Shown: positions 46,202 to 58,732 of the stretch, in pieces
Position numbering within the stretch: the stretch's first letter is position 1
How the letters are laid out: each line of letters starts with the position of its first letter
NCBI RefSeq assembly: GCF_905220365.1
Contig: NC_061143.1
Span: 5,084,001-5,148,000, forward strand
Length of the DNA: 64,000 nucleotides
From: Vanessa cardui
Lineage: Eukaryota > Arthropoda > Insecta > Lepidoptera > Nymphalidae
Direction of reading: 5' to 3'
The notes under the pieces: model-generated
Database searches by the model: none
Told to the model about the DNA's origin: nothing
What the model saw: the letters and a program-made list of their open reading frames with translations, nothing else
Made by a program: the position numbers and the translations under genes

Positions 46202-46522
46202 ATGAATTTTTACGAAGGGTTTTCTTTATTTCGCTACAAAATGCTAGCACACAATACCATCTATACACAAAAGAATAATAGACCCTCGAAAACACGGGAG
46301 GCACATATTGTATCCGAACTTTCAAAGAGTGACATTTCAAATATTAAAGCGAAAAATATTATACGCCAAGCCATTTTTATTCCACGAAAGAAATTATCGT
46401 TAAGCATTTGTGATGGAAAATCATTGTGTTTTGAAATATTTGACGGAATGTTTAAAGTGAAGCTCGTAACCGGCGATCGACTTCACATTTCGAACGACAA
46501 ATTGGTAACGTGGATTGCTTAA
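46202..46522 (+). other. Unassigned 106-codon ORF
   Basis: One of the few longer ORFs not covered by a recognised repeat. It starts at an ATG and ends TAA at 46520-46522. The predicted product is basic in the middle (KTREAH, RKKLSL) with alternating hydrophobic residues toward the C terminus. I see no signal peptide, membrane segment or known motif. It could be a mobile-element exon, a host exon or chance. No Kozak or splice evidence is decisive. Confidence 0.2.
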
Positions 46523-46524
46523 GA

Positions 46525-47115
46525 TATTTTCGAAAATCTTTGAAAAATCGATTATTTTACCCAATTATTCAGATCATATTGTTTTAATGAATATAGAGAT
46601 ATTAAAATTTATGAAATGATAAACGAATCTTTAAGTGGCAACACTGAATGCATTAATATTAGTAAAGCAAAATAATTTATAACTGTAATCCCCAACGCCA
46701 TTTATTCATTAATAATTCCAAATCCGATAAAGCATGTAACTCGAGGTTGAAATCGAGTTCTCGACAACGCTGTCAGCTTCTCAGTCACCTGTCTGTTAAA
46801 AATCGTACCGAAAGTTCTAGATTTTTCCTCAATTCCCCAGAGATCTGTTCCATTACTTGCTACAATAAAACTGTTCCACACAAAATATGTGTGTTCAAGA
46901 TAAGAGTGCCTTCATAAATATCAAGGCATTGTACTATAAAACGGCTGGAAGTATGTTATTTAAGTATCATTTTGAAAAATGACTTAATGTTGATGTTTTA
47001 GTATTCTATTTTTATTTGTGGTATATTTAAGAGCTTTATTATGATGTTGATAAAATTGGTACTTATGTACGAAAGTTTTATCGTGAGTAATACTTTTGGA
47101 ATTGGATCACTTTGA
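46525..47115. other. Unassigned AT-rich stretch
   Basis: No gene or repeat recognised. Confidence 0.4.
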
Positions 47116-47118
47116 TTA

Positions 47119-47295
47119 CACATGTAGCAGAATTTTATTGAAATTAATTACTTATAGATTGTTTTTACAACTCTTTCTTGATTTTCTGCAGAGCACAAGT
47201 TGGAATATAAAGACAAAATAAGCAAGTGGAATCACTGGCACAGCAGTCATCGGTTAAGATGCACACATGCTAAACACTTGGCAATCTCGGCTACA
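47119..47295 (-). mobile_element. SINE-1, degenerate
   Basis: The head is recognisable at the right ('catcggttaagatgcacaca', 'cttggcaatctcggct'). The body is badly decayed. Confidence 0.6.
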
Positions 47296-47394
47296 GATTT
47301 ATTTGTGTTAACAGAATTATATACGTAAATAATACATCCTATATATATGAATATTATAATTTTTATTGCATTTTTTTTATTAAGAATGTGACCA

Positions 47395-47555
47395 GAATAA
47401 TTAGGCTATGATTATAAGTGATCACCACAACCCGTATACATCGTAAATGTATCACCAAGGTTGGTTGTAGGAACTAAGATGTTTGGCCCCTTGTAGAATA
47501 ACTGTACGGTAACCTATACACACATAAAATCGTCCTACCAAGTAAGTTTATTTAA
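47395..47555 (-). mobile_element. Repeat A, old degenerate copy
   Basis: Ordered weak matches: 'ataagtgatcaccacaaccc', 'atcgtaaatgtatcaccaag' and 'gaactaagatgtttggcccc', then 'cgtcctaccaag' at the end. Confidence 0.6.
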
Positions 47556-47559
47556 TATA

Positions 47560-48075
47560 AAATTTCTTACAAAAGTCAAGGCTTACTTAATTGGCGTATT
47601 AATAAATATTCTTCAAGTTTAAATTCCTTACAAATAATGTATTCAAAATCAAATTCAGTTAGCTATTAAGTTCAAAGTAAATTTTAAGCAGTTTTGGAGT
47701 AAAAATCAATCAAACTTGTTCCAAAACACTTGTATAGTACAGGCTCAAGAGAAAATAGTCTTATCTCTAATTTAATTCGCGATTAATTCGTTTTAAAACC
47801 GAATTACGAAATGAAACCGCGGCGTTTTGTAATTAAAATTCAAGTTAAACAAATAACTTTGAAAATGGACCTTTGGAAGTCGGCTGACCTTTAGCCAAAA
47901 CTTTCAAATAGGTCAAGGCGCCCACATAATTCCATAAAGTTTTATCCAAACAAGTTTACTTGCTTGAAATATGAAATTAACTTTATAATTTGTATTTAAA
48001 TAATCGTTATGGAATATTACATACATTAAACGATGAGCGCACTTCAAAACTTAAGTTATAAACTTTTAAGGCTTT
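47560..48075. other. Unassigned AT-rich stretch
   Basis: Nothing recognisable by eye. Confidence 0.4.
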
Positions 48076-48084
48076 TGTTAAGTT

Positions 48085-48298
48085 AGGAAAATGGTGGGAA
48101 GTGGTCACAACTGGCCACAGAAATTGAGGTAATAAGTTATACTAACTTTGTGAGCTAAGATGCTTTGTCTCGGCTGGTACACTGGATCACTCACCCATCA
48201 AACGGGAACACAAAAATACTTAGCATTGGTGTTTGGCGGTAGAGTATCTGATCCTCCTGATGATCATAAGTGCCTAACCCGCCTATTGTAAGCACCAA
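48085..48298 (-). mobile_element. Repeat A, diverged copy
   Basis: 'gtgggaagtggtcacaactg', 'gagctaagatgctttgtctc', 'ggatcactcacccatcaaac', 'gtttggcggtagagtatctg'. Diverged but collinear with full copies. Confidence 0.75.
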
Positions 48299-48299
48299 A

Positions 48300-49200
48300 T
48301 TTGCATGTTTTTAGAAGAATTATATAAATATTACCGGGTAACTAATTAAATGATTAATTAGTGTCAGTAATCGATATCAAGTTCAAATTAGTTACGTTTT
48401 ATGTTAACGGTACGAATGGAAGCAGTGTTCGGTATATGCGGTCGTATTGAGGTTGTTCGATTACGCTAACCGTGATTCCGACTAGTTAGTTGAAATGGCA
48501 CATATTTGAGTTTCGAATTTGCTGACTCGCTATTGACGTTTTGAATGGAATTTGCTGTTAACATTTGATTAGTGTTTTACTGAGAGCTGTCGTAAAAACG
48601 ATTAGTCTGATTCGCTTAAACGATTAATAATCATTTAAATAAATTAAAATCACCAATCACAACAACGCAAAACATTTCTTATACTGATAAGGGAAAATTT
48701 TTTTCACTTGTTCTACTCTGGTCCAAGGTATTAATTTCTATACTAGAAATATTTTTGCCGACAGATAAAAAATCTTACGTTTCTAAAATAATTCTGATGG
48801 AAGAAACCATACGAATATATATTTGTTTATAATAAAGAATTCTAAGAGTATTATCTATGTAACAATCCAATAAAACCAGCTTAGTACATTATGTGTAAAT
48901 GTACCCCAAGAGACTAGAGAACACGAGAACAGAACATCTACCAGAATAGTGACGATAAAATTAATTTATGTTTGAGACTTGGACTGTGCAATACCGTGTT
49001 TTTATTTGTTTCTTTTCGTGATTAGCGTGGGAAACCTACTCCTTCAAAGGAAGCTTTCAGTCCTTAATCTGTTACTTTGCAATCTTTATACAACTTCGTA
49101 TCAATAGTAATATTGTATAGGTATATTCAGACAGGCTTGTACAGAGTCCTATACAGCATATTTTTGTAAGCTCATCCTTGGGATATTTTGCGGTCGTTTT
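48300..49200. other. Unassigned stretch
   Basis: No gene or repeat recognised. Confidence 0.4.
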
Positions 49201-49204
49201 ATTG

Positions 49205-49425
49205 GGTTTTCTTTTCGTGCTTAATTTGTCTTTAAAATTGTTAACCTGGGGTTGGCGGTGAAGGTAAATAACATGAAGAAATCTGTATTTGTCGGATATC
49301 AAATCTGTATAGTGTGTATCCACAAATCCTCATTGGAGCATCTTGATGTAATAAACTTCTACTCTGTCCAGATACAGAAATGAGGTCTTACATCAGATGT
49401 GGGACATATATAGATTGTTATATCA
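49205..49425 (+). mobile_element. SINE-1, degenerate, headless
   Basis: 'cgtgcttaatttgtctttaa' is followed by 'ggcggtgaaggtaaataaca', 'tcctcattggagcatcttga' and a decayed tail. The ORF 49072-49323 (minus) overlaps it. Confidence 0.65.
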
Positions 49426-49429
49426 ATCA

Positions 49430-50369
49430 TTACTTGATTTGGTAAGTCTTCTTCTGGTGATTTACGATTTTATCCCATTATGTACAACGATTTGCCTTAC
49501 ATAAATGTATTTGGCTCTGGTTTTCTAGTGATTGTCTCACTGTGGTCTGTCAATGACGCAACATGTTGTTACTTACGCCATATATTACACGGATGTTGCA
49601 TTCAGTGTTAGCCATGCGGTTGGATATTGGCGATGTTCGTTGTTTCGATTAGCCAATTTACTCAGTGTATCAGCATACGTGTTTCAATTTCCGTAATTTC
49701 ATAGTTCTTGGAACCATTCGTTGATTTAAGTGTTTTGAATTCTGTGAAATGTGCACGTAACATGATGATTCAAAAGTCCATGCAAAAATATGTAGTGGTA
49801 TTGTTTTTGGTAATATGTCCTTGAGCTTCTGTCATCAAAATCAAATTGTTCTTATAAAAACCTGTCTATGATCTAAGGAAAGTAACCTTGACAGGACGAT
49901 TGGTTAATAGAATCGGTATAGCAAGACTGAGAGATTAAGATTGAGATAAAAAGTTATTGGTTATTTTTGTCAAAAAAAACCCAGTAAAAACATGGACTGT
50001 GGAGGTTGGAAGTGTGTATACATCCCATTCTTTGCCTCGGAAAGCAAGTAAACCCCTTGATATTCTTATCATTTACTATTTATTTCTTTATTTTATATAC
50101 CTAAAATTTAAATTTAGGTATATATTGTCTAACTAGATGCATGTCACAACTTTTTAGTGCTAAAATTTACATAAAATTGCCAACAATAATAAATTTAAAG
50201 TCAATCAGATATCCAGGCTTTAACTGTGAGTATATGTTTATTGGACTTATATATGATAAAAAATAAATACGAATTTAAGGAGCTACCTAACCATTATAAC
50301 ACAACATAACAACCTAAACACAACATATTATGGATAAGACAGTGACAATTCTGTCGTTCCACTTCAGTC
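49430..50369. other. Unassigned stretch up to the tandem duplication
   Basis: Short palindromic AT sequence at about 50096-50126. No gene recognised. Confidence 0.4.
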
Positions 50370-50505
50370 ACCAATGCACTGTCAATCATATGATCTATTA
50401 TTTGACAGGTGAGACATCTTGACGCGTCTGTTCTGTTGTTGCTTTAGTTCCATTGTTTTTGAATAGCAAATGTCGATACAAAGGAATATCGATACAAAAC
50501 AAACA

Positions 50506-50533
50506 TAATATATATATATATATATATATATTT
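50506..50533. repeat. (AT)n microsatellite
   Basis: AT dinucleotide tract present only in copy 1 of the duplication. The ORF 50444-50632 translates part of it. Confidence 0.9.
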
Positions 50534-50559
50534 TATGTTTGTTCGCCGATTACTTCGCC

Positions 50560-51010
50560 ATTTATGAACCGATGATTTTTTTTTAGTTAGAAAGAAGATT
50601 CTCATGGAATAGAACCATGATGAGGATATCAAATTCTGATGATGTCATCCTGGAGAAATCGAGGGGAACTCTCAAATGTTATAGGCACATGTACCGTGTT
50701 TTACATATTTTCTGAAGTTATATAATATATGGATTTATACTCCTCTTCGTAGCTTTTATGAAGAGAAGTACAGGTTCACTAAACATTTCTTTTGTTATGT
50801 TATTGTTTGGTATATCATGCTCCATAAGTGGTCCCATATAAGTTTTATCGAAAAAGGTTCAGTTAGGTTTTTGAAAAAAACAACAAATAACCATTTGTGG
50901 ACTTTTAATTTCTATTTTGAGAAAATAATGCTAAAAAGAGTAAAATAAAATATTTTTTCTAAAAAATAACACCGACTTCAAAGTGATCACTAAAAAAGTA
51001 ATAAAATAAT
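50560..51010 (+). mobile_element. Repeat E element in copy 1
   Basis: Shares 'atcctggagaaatcgagggg' and 'ttataggcacat' with the 59.4-kb copy, and carries the repeat E end 'aacaccgacttcaaagtgat' at about 50968-50987. It is missing from copy 2 of the duplication. Confidence 0.65.
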
Positions 51011-51714
51011 TTATTGAAGTACGTATTAATGAAATTGTCGATTTTGAGTGAAAAACAAAATGTAGAAATATTTACATACGATGGGCCGATTTCAATATTA
51101 CAAAATGTTTTTTAAAAACCTAACACTAATGTATTGTCAAATTTCGCTCAATATATAAGAATATATTGAGTACACTATAATCCAAATGAGTGAAGAACTT
51201 TACATATTATGTGTGTATTCAGTTGATATGAAACTACCAAGAACGTACGTCACATTGTGAATTAAATTGCCTTAAGCCCTGAAACGTTTGATATACGGTC
51301 TAGAATCATTTAAGTTAGGCTATGGTTTTAACTAACTTGCGGTGAGACTTAGTTTGAATAAGCCGCGGACCTTGTTAGGGCAGAAAATTGCTTTCCGAAA
51401 TATTCGACTTTGAAGTAATATGTGTTAATTAGTTACGATAAAAATTAATACGTATTGAACTTTTGATATTTTGATTTCTTTTTGCAACTGCATCATGCAA
51501 GGGACTTCTCAGTTTCTAAGATTGTTGGCAGCAAATTATTATAATTTTCATTTGGTTCTAATGTTTTTGGCCTGAGGTAATCTTTTTATCAACAGGTAAC
51601 CCCATTTGCCCATACCATGAAAGCTGGATATTCAGATAACTTCCAGATAACTTCTCGGTTATTGGTGCCATTTTCAGTTTTCAAGAACATAAAATTCATG
51701 TTTTGTTTAAGACC

Positions 51715-51905
51715 GTCTGGTTAGGTATCATACAGTAAAACTACAGATACACAGGGTCTGGAAGGAAGTAGGAGAGGATAACACGTTAGTCCCAAGATTC
51801 GGTATGTAATTTATTTTTATGTAAGGCATTATTAATTTTTCTCGAAGTTATTATGTCTGTGGCCAGTAGTGACCACTTACCATCAGGCGGGCCAGACCGA
51901 TAGTA
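51715..51905 (+). mobile_element. Repeat A, diverged, within copy 1
   Basis: 'gaccgtctggttaggtatca' to 'gtgaccacttaccatcaggc'. Diverged from other repeat A copies but nearly identical to its partner at 54250-54440, so it was inserted before the duplication. Confidence 0.7.
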
Positions 51906-52669
51906 TAGAAAAAATAATTCATCTCTGAAATCGATTTTATTTATCGATAAAATATTAGGTAAGCGATGAATATTTCACGGGAGCGCTCTCACATAAATAA
52001 AGGATAAGGGAATTTGTAATGTAAAGCTATGTCCTTTAGGTCTATATCAGCATGTTGTAATATTAATTCAAACTAACCAAGTTAATTAGTCCTTAATATC
52101 ATACACACGCTATACTGCAGCGCGTGAACGCGTAAGATTATCTGGATTGCTAGACATGTGTTAGATCATGTTGGAATCTGTTCCTGTTCACCTGCGTCAA
52201 ACAGATTATCCAATGGCTAATAAAGGGTATCTGAACTATGGTTTATATATAATATATCATAATCATAATAATTCTGTTGTTGCTAACATCAATAAGAGTA
52301 AAATGTATAGATACAAATTAATGAATTAAAATTTCGCGATACCATAGAACGCAAAAATTCTAGGAGATTTTTTCATTGAAACGCAATACCTATTCCCTGA
52401 GCGAAACAACCAGCCCATCAGCAGTTGTATCATTTAAATTTATTTTTAAATATTACTCTGAGGTGTTTCAACTTCAATTATTCTGCACATATTCTGGATA
52501 TATTCTAATTCAGAATTTTAATCAAACATAAATTTTATTTTCCCAAATGTTCTAGTACTTGGCGATATATCCATTGAGCCAATGTGTTGACGCATGTTAT
52601 TCCATGTTATTCCATGCCATGCCTGATCTTTAGAAACCAGATTCAGTCGAGCAAGTCATCCAATCATCC

Positions 52670-52875
52670 AAATCGTCGTTTTAATGCGGATTTTATTAAT
52701 AGATAGAGTGATTCCAGAGAAAGGATTTTTATATATAATATATGTATATATAGTAATTTTTGCGCTTACATTGCAACCTATGTATACGTTAAAATGATTG
52801 AAAGAATTTGTAAGACATTCTGTAGCTTATTTAGTATCAGCATTGCACCCGGGCGAAGCCGGGGTGGGTAGCTAG
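52670..52875 (+). mobile_element. H1 Helitron-like element with CTAG end, copy 1
   Basis: 'aatgcggattttattaatag', 'atagagtgattccagagaaa' and the terminal 'gggcgaagccggggtgggta' ending CTAG at 52872-52875, followed by T. A GC-rich inverted motif next to the end fits a Helitron hairpin. Confidence 0.75.
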
Positions 52876-52989
52876 TAATGTATACAGATGATTGTATATT
52901 ATAAATATCGAATTATCTGTAACATAAACGTAACGTATTATTAATTCGAGTATGGTATATAGGGTTGTCATAAATTAATATATATATTT

Positions 52990-53185
52990 TATCATGTAGG
53001 TAGAGGGATGAGCAAACGAGCCATCTGATGGTAGGTCGTCACCACCACCCATAGACAAGTGCGCCACCAATGTTAGGATCTGAAAACACAACACAACAAT
53101 ATGAATTATTTCTATTTGGTGGTAAAAATATTTGATAGATGTAGTGGTAGTACCCAACCAGGCAGGCTGGCTAAAGGCCATTCCA
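52990..53185 (-). mobile_element. Repeat A, diverged, end of copy 1
   Basis: 'gagcaaacgagccatctgat', 'ggtaggtcgtcaccaccacc', 'gacaagtgcgccaccaatgt' and 'taccaggcaggctgg'-like end. The ORF 52975-53226 (minus) lies in it. Confidence 0.7.
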
Positions 53186-53238
53186 CTAAGCAAGCTAGTA
53201 TACATATTGTATTCCCTTGAATTCAACCTTGGTGACTG

Positions 53239-55710
53239 ACCAATGCACTGTCAATCATATGATCTATTATTTGACAGGTGAGACATCTTGACGCGTCTGT
53301 TCTGTTGTTGCTTTAGTTCCATTGTTTTTGAATAGCAAATGTCGATACAAAGGAATTGTATTTTAACAGAAAACATTTTTTCTGTGTGTAGCTACGATCT
53401 TATAGGCCCATTTGTTTAATCTCAATTTAATTAAAATCAAAGAAATATAGGAGACCTTTCTATATAAAAACGTGATATTTTATAAATATTGGAGCCGTCG
53501 TATAACCCGTCGTGTTAGGTTTTTTAATAATTATAATGTATCGTCAAATTTCGCTGTATACATATATAAGGATATAATAAGCTAATTAAGTTATTTTTAT
53601 TATTACAGTTATTAATTACGGAATGTCTTGTTCACGAGAATAAGACAATCGTAGTTAATGTCGAAATATCGAATTCCAATAGATAAAAATAAAAAAACAT
53701 GGTAAATGTCCCGGAATTAATAACTATATTAAGTATACTACAATCCAAATCAGTGACGATCTTCACATATTATGTGTGTATTCAGTTGATATGAAACTAC
53801 CAAGAACGTACGTCACATTGTGAATTAAATTGCCTTAAGCCCTGAAACGTTTGATATACGGTCTAGAATCATTTAAGTTAGGCTATGGTTTTAACTAACT
53901 TGCGGTGAGACTTAGTTTGAATAAGCCGCGGACCTTGTTAGGGCAGAAAATTGCTTTCCGAAATATTCGACTTTGAAGTAATATGTGTTAATTAGTTACA
54001 TATAAATTAACACGTATTGAACATTTGTCAATTTGGTTTTTTTTTGCAACTGCAAGGGACTCAGTTTCTAAGATTGTTGGCAGCAAATTATTATAATTTT
54101 CATTGGGTCCTAATGTTTTTGGCCTGAGGTAATCATTTTATCAACAGGTAGCTCATTTGCCCATACCATGAAAGCCGGCTTCCAGATCTTCTCGGTTATT
54201 GGTGCCATTTTCAGTTTTCAAGAACATAAAATTCATGTTTTGTACAAGACCGTCTGGGTAGGTATCATACTGTATAATTACAGATACACAGGGTCTGGAA
54301 GGAAGTAGGAGAGGATAACACATTAGTCCCAAGATTCGGTATGTAATTTATTTTTATGTAAGGCATTATTAATTTTTCTCGAAGTTATTATGTCTGTGGC
54401 CAGTAGTGACCACTTACCATCAGGCGGGCCAGACCGATAGTATAGAAAAAATAATTCATCTCTGAAATCGATTTTATTTATCGATAAAATATTAGGTAAG
54501 CGATGAATATTTCACGGGAGCGCTCTCACATAAATAAAGGATAAGGGAATTTGTAATGTAAAGCTATGTCCTTTAGGTCTATATCAGCATGTTGTAATAT
54601 TAATTCAAACTAACCAAGTTAATTAGTCCTTAATATCATACACACGCTATACTGCAGCGCGTGAACGCGTAAGATTATCTGGATTGCTAGACATGTGTTA
54701 GATCATGTTGGAATCTGTTCCTGTTCACCTTCGTCAAACAGATTATCCAATGGCTAATAAAGGGTATCTGAACTATGGTTTACATAGAATATATCATAAT
54801 CATAATAATTCTGTTGTTGCTAAAATCAGTAAGAGTAAAATGTATAGATACAAATTAATGAACTAAAACGTTCGTGATACCATAGAATGCAAAAATTCTA
54901 GATTTTTTTCATTGAAACGCAATACCAATTCCCTGAGCGAAACAACCAGCCCATCAGCAGTTGTATCATTTAAATTTATTTTTTAAATATTACTCTAAGG
55001 TGTTTCAACTGCAATTATTCTGCACATATTCTGGATATATCCTAATTCAGAATTTTAATCAAACATAAATTTTATTTTCCCAAATGTTCTAGTACTTGGC
55101 GATATATTCATGACACTGAGCCAATGTGTCGACGCATGTTATTCCATGTTATTCCATGCCATGCCTGATCTTTAGAAACCAGATTCAGTCGAGCAAGTCA
55201 TCCAATCATCCAAATCGTCGTTTTAATGCGGATTTTATTAATAGATAGAGTGATTCCAGAGAAAGGATTTTTATATATAATATATGTATATATAGTAATT
55301 TTTGCGCTTACATTGCAACCTATGTATACGTTAAAATGATTGAAAGAATTTGTAAGACATTCTGTAGCTTATTTAGTATCAGCTATGCACCTAAGGCGAA
55401 GCCGGGGTGGGTAGCTAGTAATGTATACGGATGATTGTATATTATAAATATCGAATTATCTGTAACATAAACGTAACGTATTATTAATTCGAGTATGGTG
55501 TATAGGGTTGTCAAAAATGATTAATATACATAATATCATGTAGCTATAATATACATATATATCATGTAGTTAGGCGGAAGAGCAAACGAGCCATCTGATG
55601 GTAGGTCGTCAAAATATTTGATGAATGTAGTGGTGGTACCCAACCAGGCGGGCTGGCTAAAGGCCATTCCACTAAGCAAGCTAGTATACATATTGTATTC
55701 CCTTGAATTC
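53239..55710 (+). repeat. Segmental tandem duplication, copy 2
   Basis: Second unit, starting 14 bases after the end of copy 1 with the same 'accaatgcactgtcaatcat' and ending in the same 'attcccttgaattc'. The first about 118 bases (to 53356) match copy 1. Then comes a stretch specific to this copy (53357-53530), partial matches, and high identity from about 53736 onward. It contains the partner repeat A (54250-54440), the H1 end (CTAG at 55415-55418) and a shortened repeat A (about 55575-55670). Confidence 0.95.
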
Positions 55711-56000
55711 CCAATTCTATTCTTGTTGCTAATTAGCTTTGGCTAAAATTAGAATATACTTTTAAGGCCCCTTTGAGCCTCTTCACTTTACAAGATGAAT
55801 TAAAGTTCGCAATGTAGATTTTATTGAATTAAGCCGACAAGAAACTGTCGTTTCTTAATTATAAGGATTATTTATACATGGACGATAAATCAACGAAGAG
55901 TAAATTCAAGCTCTTTATTACTTAAATATGATGTTCGTAAATATTTTTAATTAATGAAATAAGTGCAGTCGTTAATTATAAGTACTTATTATTATAGATA
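55711..56000. other. Unassigned stretch
   Basis: Nothing recognisable by eye. Confidence 0.4.
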
Positions 56001-56009
56001 TTTACTTTA

Positions 56010-56069
56010 ATTTTTTTTGTTTTTGTTTGTGGTGTGTAATAAAGTATAATTCATTCATTCATTCAATTC
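56010..56069 (+). repeat. Probable LINE 3' terminus with (ATTC)n tail
   Basis: 'gtgtgtaataaagtataatt' followed by (CATT)n at about 56051-56065. An AATAAA-like signal directly before a simple tail suggests a non-LTR element end. Very short. Confidence 0.45.
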
Positions 56070-57805
56070 ATATTTACATTTAAATTTTTATGTTTTATTT
56101 AAACAATTATTCTGTATATTACATATATATATATAGTATGATTTTAATTACATAAAAAATATATTGATATCGTCTTGAAGAGTCGCGCAATATTAAGTTT
56201 GAATTTTATATTTATAGTTATAATCTAAATATGCGTAGCTGATGGTAATAAATAAATAAATAAATGAAAACAATTTTCAACCTTATTAGGTAAGATATAA
56301 AGAATAATGCCACGTGTGTCAACCCTATTGAGTTATTACACTCCAAATCGATACAAACTAAATAGAGACTAGTAACGCAGTGGTCCCCAGGGCTCGCAAT
56401 CAACTGATGCGAATTAGATTCATATCGACGTTGGGATGTTGTAAACACTCCGTATTTATCCAGTCTGTGGTTCACCACCTCTAATGTGAATCATGTTTAC
56501 ACTTCATTGAACTAAACATTGTGAAATATAGGAAATATTTCACGGAGATTGTCTATTTGCAATAATCGAACTGATTTCATCCTGTTTATTGAACGCGTTG
56601 ATTGTAATAAACGGTTTTGGGTTGTTTTAGAGGTTATACGAAGCTGATGTTGTCTATAGACTTCCACGTCGAAAACAGTTGTCGATTGATAGTATGTATG
56701 AAATGAAAATAAATGAAAAGAGGTTTTATTGTTCGATAATGCATCCGTTTACAATGTTGCAAGTGATCCTGAATTTAATTTAAAAAAACTTTACATTTAT
56801 TAACCAAAGTTAACAATGTTCCAAATCTGTCTTTATAAGCGAACGAATTTTTCCAGAACTGATATTTAGTGACATATAAAGTGGCTTTATTTTAAATGAC
56901 TTTTAAGTTCGTAGATGCAAAAAACATAATTAGTCCGAACGTAAAAATGTATCGTTTATTATTAAGACAACAACATACAGATACACTGGAACAAATAGTC
57001 TCTTAATTGTTATTATGTCTATAATCGTTTACATTTCCCGAAAGTATTTAAAGCATAGGAAGAGCCTTTTCATGTCATCTTTTCTGGCAAGAACACTTCT
57101 CTTTTTGGAGTTAGGCTAATCCCACGCTATTCCAATGTTGTTATTTCATGTTGATGGGTAAATATGCACAGATTTTCATCCACAACATTATGATATCTTT
57201 GCAATATTTTCCTTTACGTACCGATTAGAAACACGAGCCATGGACGTGTCGGTATTGTCTTAATATTAGTTTTGAGTATTCTATGACAGTATTTTTTTAT
57301 GTTTATAATTGGTACACTATCATATGTGGTAGCTGCTGGTAATAACGAACGCCTGTTATACATATATATTTAAAGAATACTGACAAATCCTTAAATTTAA
57401 TAAGGAATTACTAATATACCCATTTACCTCTCCTTTTAATCTTATTGCTTGTTTTATGAGTGGGTACGACAATAACCCTAGGGAACAAGATCGACCCCGC
57501 GACTTTTTACATTACAAGCAGGTCCGTAAACCATTGCGCTATTGACGCTTGACAGTCCTTGTATAACAACTGCGCCTTCAACTTTTGAAACTCATACGTT
57601 ATGTCCCTTGTATCAATACTTACACTGACTGACAGATATTGTTAGATGTTATTGTTTGTTGGTAGAATTGGGTATATTATGACAGTGGTATCAAACCAAA
57701 CAGCTACGTCCCACCGTTGGGCGTATGTCTTTTGAGTAAATGTCTTGTTTATTCCACCAGATTAGATCTTTGCTGGTAAATATATATTAAATTAAAATTA
57801 GCGTT
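56070..57805. other. Unassigned stretch with weak SINE fragments
   Basis: A tRNA-SINE-like piece at about 57480-57555 ('gatcgaccccgcgac', 'aaaccattgcgctat') and a weak repeat A piece at about 57560-57675. The rest is AT-rich with no gene. The ORF 56218-56478 (minus) shows no domain. Confidence 0.4.
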
Positions 57806-57807
57806 AT

Positions 57808-58074
57808 TTTATTTATTTTTTTATTTTATGGAATAGGTTGGCGGACGAGCCACGATGGGTCCACCTGATGGTAAGTGGTCACCATCACCCATAAACAATA
57901 ACGCTATAAGAAATATTAACTGTTCCTTACATACTATAGTGCCTGTAGTTACACTGGCTCACTCACCGTTTAAACCGGAACACAACAATACTGCGTACTA
58001 TTGTTTAGCGGTAAAATATCTGATGAGTGGGTGGTATCTACCCAGGCGGGCTTGCACAAAACCCTACCAACAAG
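57808..58074 (-). mobile_element. Repeat A, near full length
   Basis: Minus-oriented: T-rich start, 'ggaataggttggcggacgag', 'ggtaagtggtcaccatcacc' to 'gcttgcacaaaaccctacca'. It lacks the segment from 'cgtcaatgtgcc' through 'tgtccctt'. The ORF 57855-58085 is part of it. Confidence 0.85.
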
Positions 58075-58079
58075 TATTG

Positions 58080-58730
58080 TATTAAAATATTACATAACAA
58101 ACACTTCATCTCATCATCAAACTATATCACTAAGTATATAAAATAGCAGTATATAACCTTTGTTGATTCAAGCACTGACAACAGATGTTTAAAACTACAT
58201 TAATTTACATCAAAACTATATATTATCTGTGGGCTAAAGGTTGGCGTTGAGTGTAACAAGTTTGGAGTTAGGATGTTGTTAATTGCTGTTTCATCTCGAG
58301 GGACTAACTGAGTCGTTTGGGTTCATATGATTGTGTGGTTGTGATATTTTTGACGTCATATATAGGATTAAGTGACTGGAAACATTATCAGGAGTACCCA
58401 TAAATCTTTTCACTAAAATTAAAAAGTTCGGATTGAGATACTGGCTGGTTATAAAATGTAGGCACTTTAAAATGACATAATTAAAAATATTGTAGGAAGC
58501 CTATATAAGGCGTCGACGAGTGATACTCGAGGGCATTCGTTTGTTAATCATCGGAGTGTTCAGGTGATTGTCAATCGTAAAGATTATTATCATTCTACCT
58601 ACGCTGTTTTGTATAAGTTAATCGCCTGATATATTTATATATATGTAATGGAAACGTCTAATGATATTAAACTTTTTTTTTAATGATGTAATGTAAAACG
58701 TTCGGTCACATCTTTGGGTTATTTATAATA
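58080..58730. other. Unassigned stretch
   Basis: No gene or repeat recognised. Confidence 0.4.
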
Positions 58731-58732
58731 CA

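Larger units (their letters stand above)
50370..53225 (+). repeat. Segmental tandem duplication, copy 1
   Basis: First unit of a head-to-tail duplication. The left edge begins 'accaatgcactgtcaatcat' at 50370 and the right edge ends 'attcccttgaattc' near 53225. It aligns with copy 2 (53239-55710) over nearly its whole length, including an apparently identical run of about 400 bases (51786-52193 against 54323-54730). Copy 1 is longer because it contains repeat E and (AT)n material at 50488-51115 that copy 2 lacks, and because copy 2 lost about 85 bases of repeat A. No gene seen. Confidence 0.95.
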
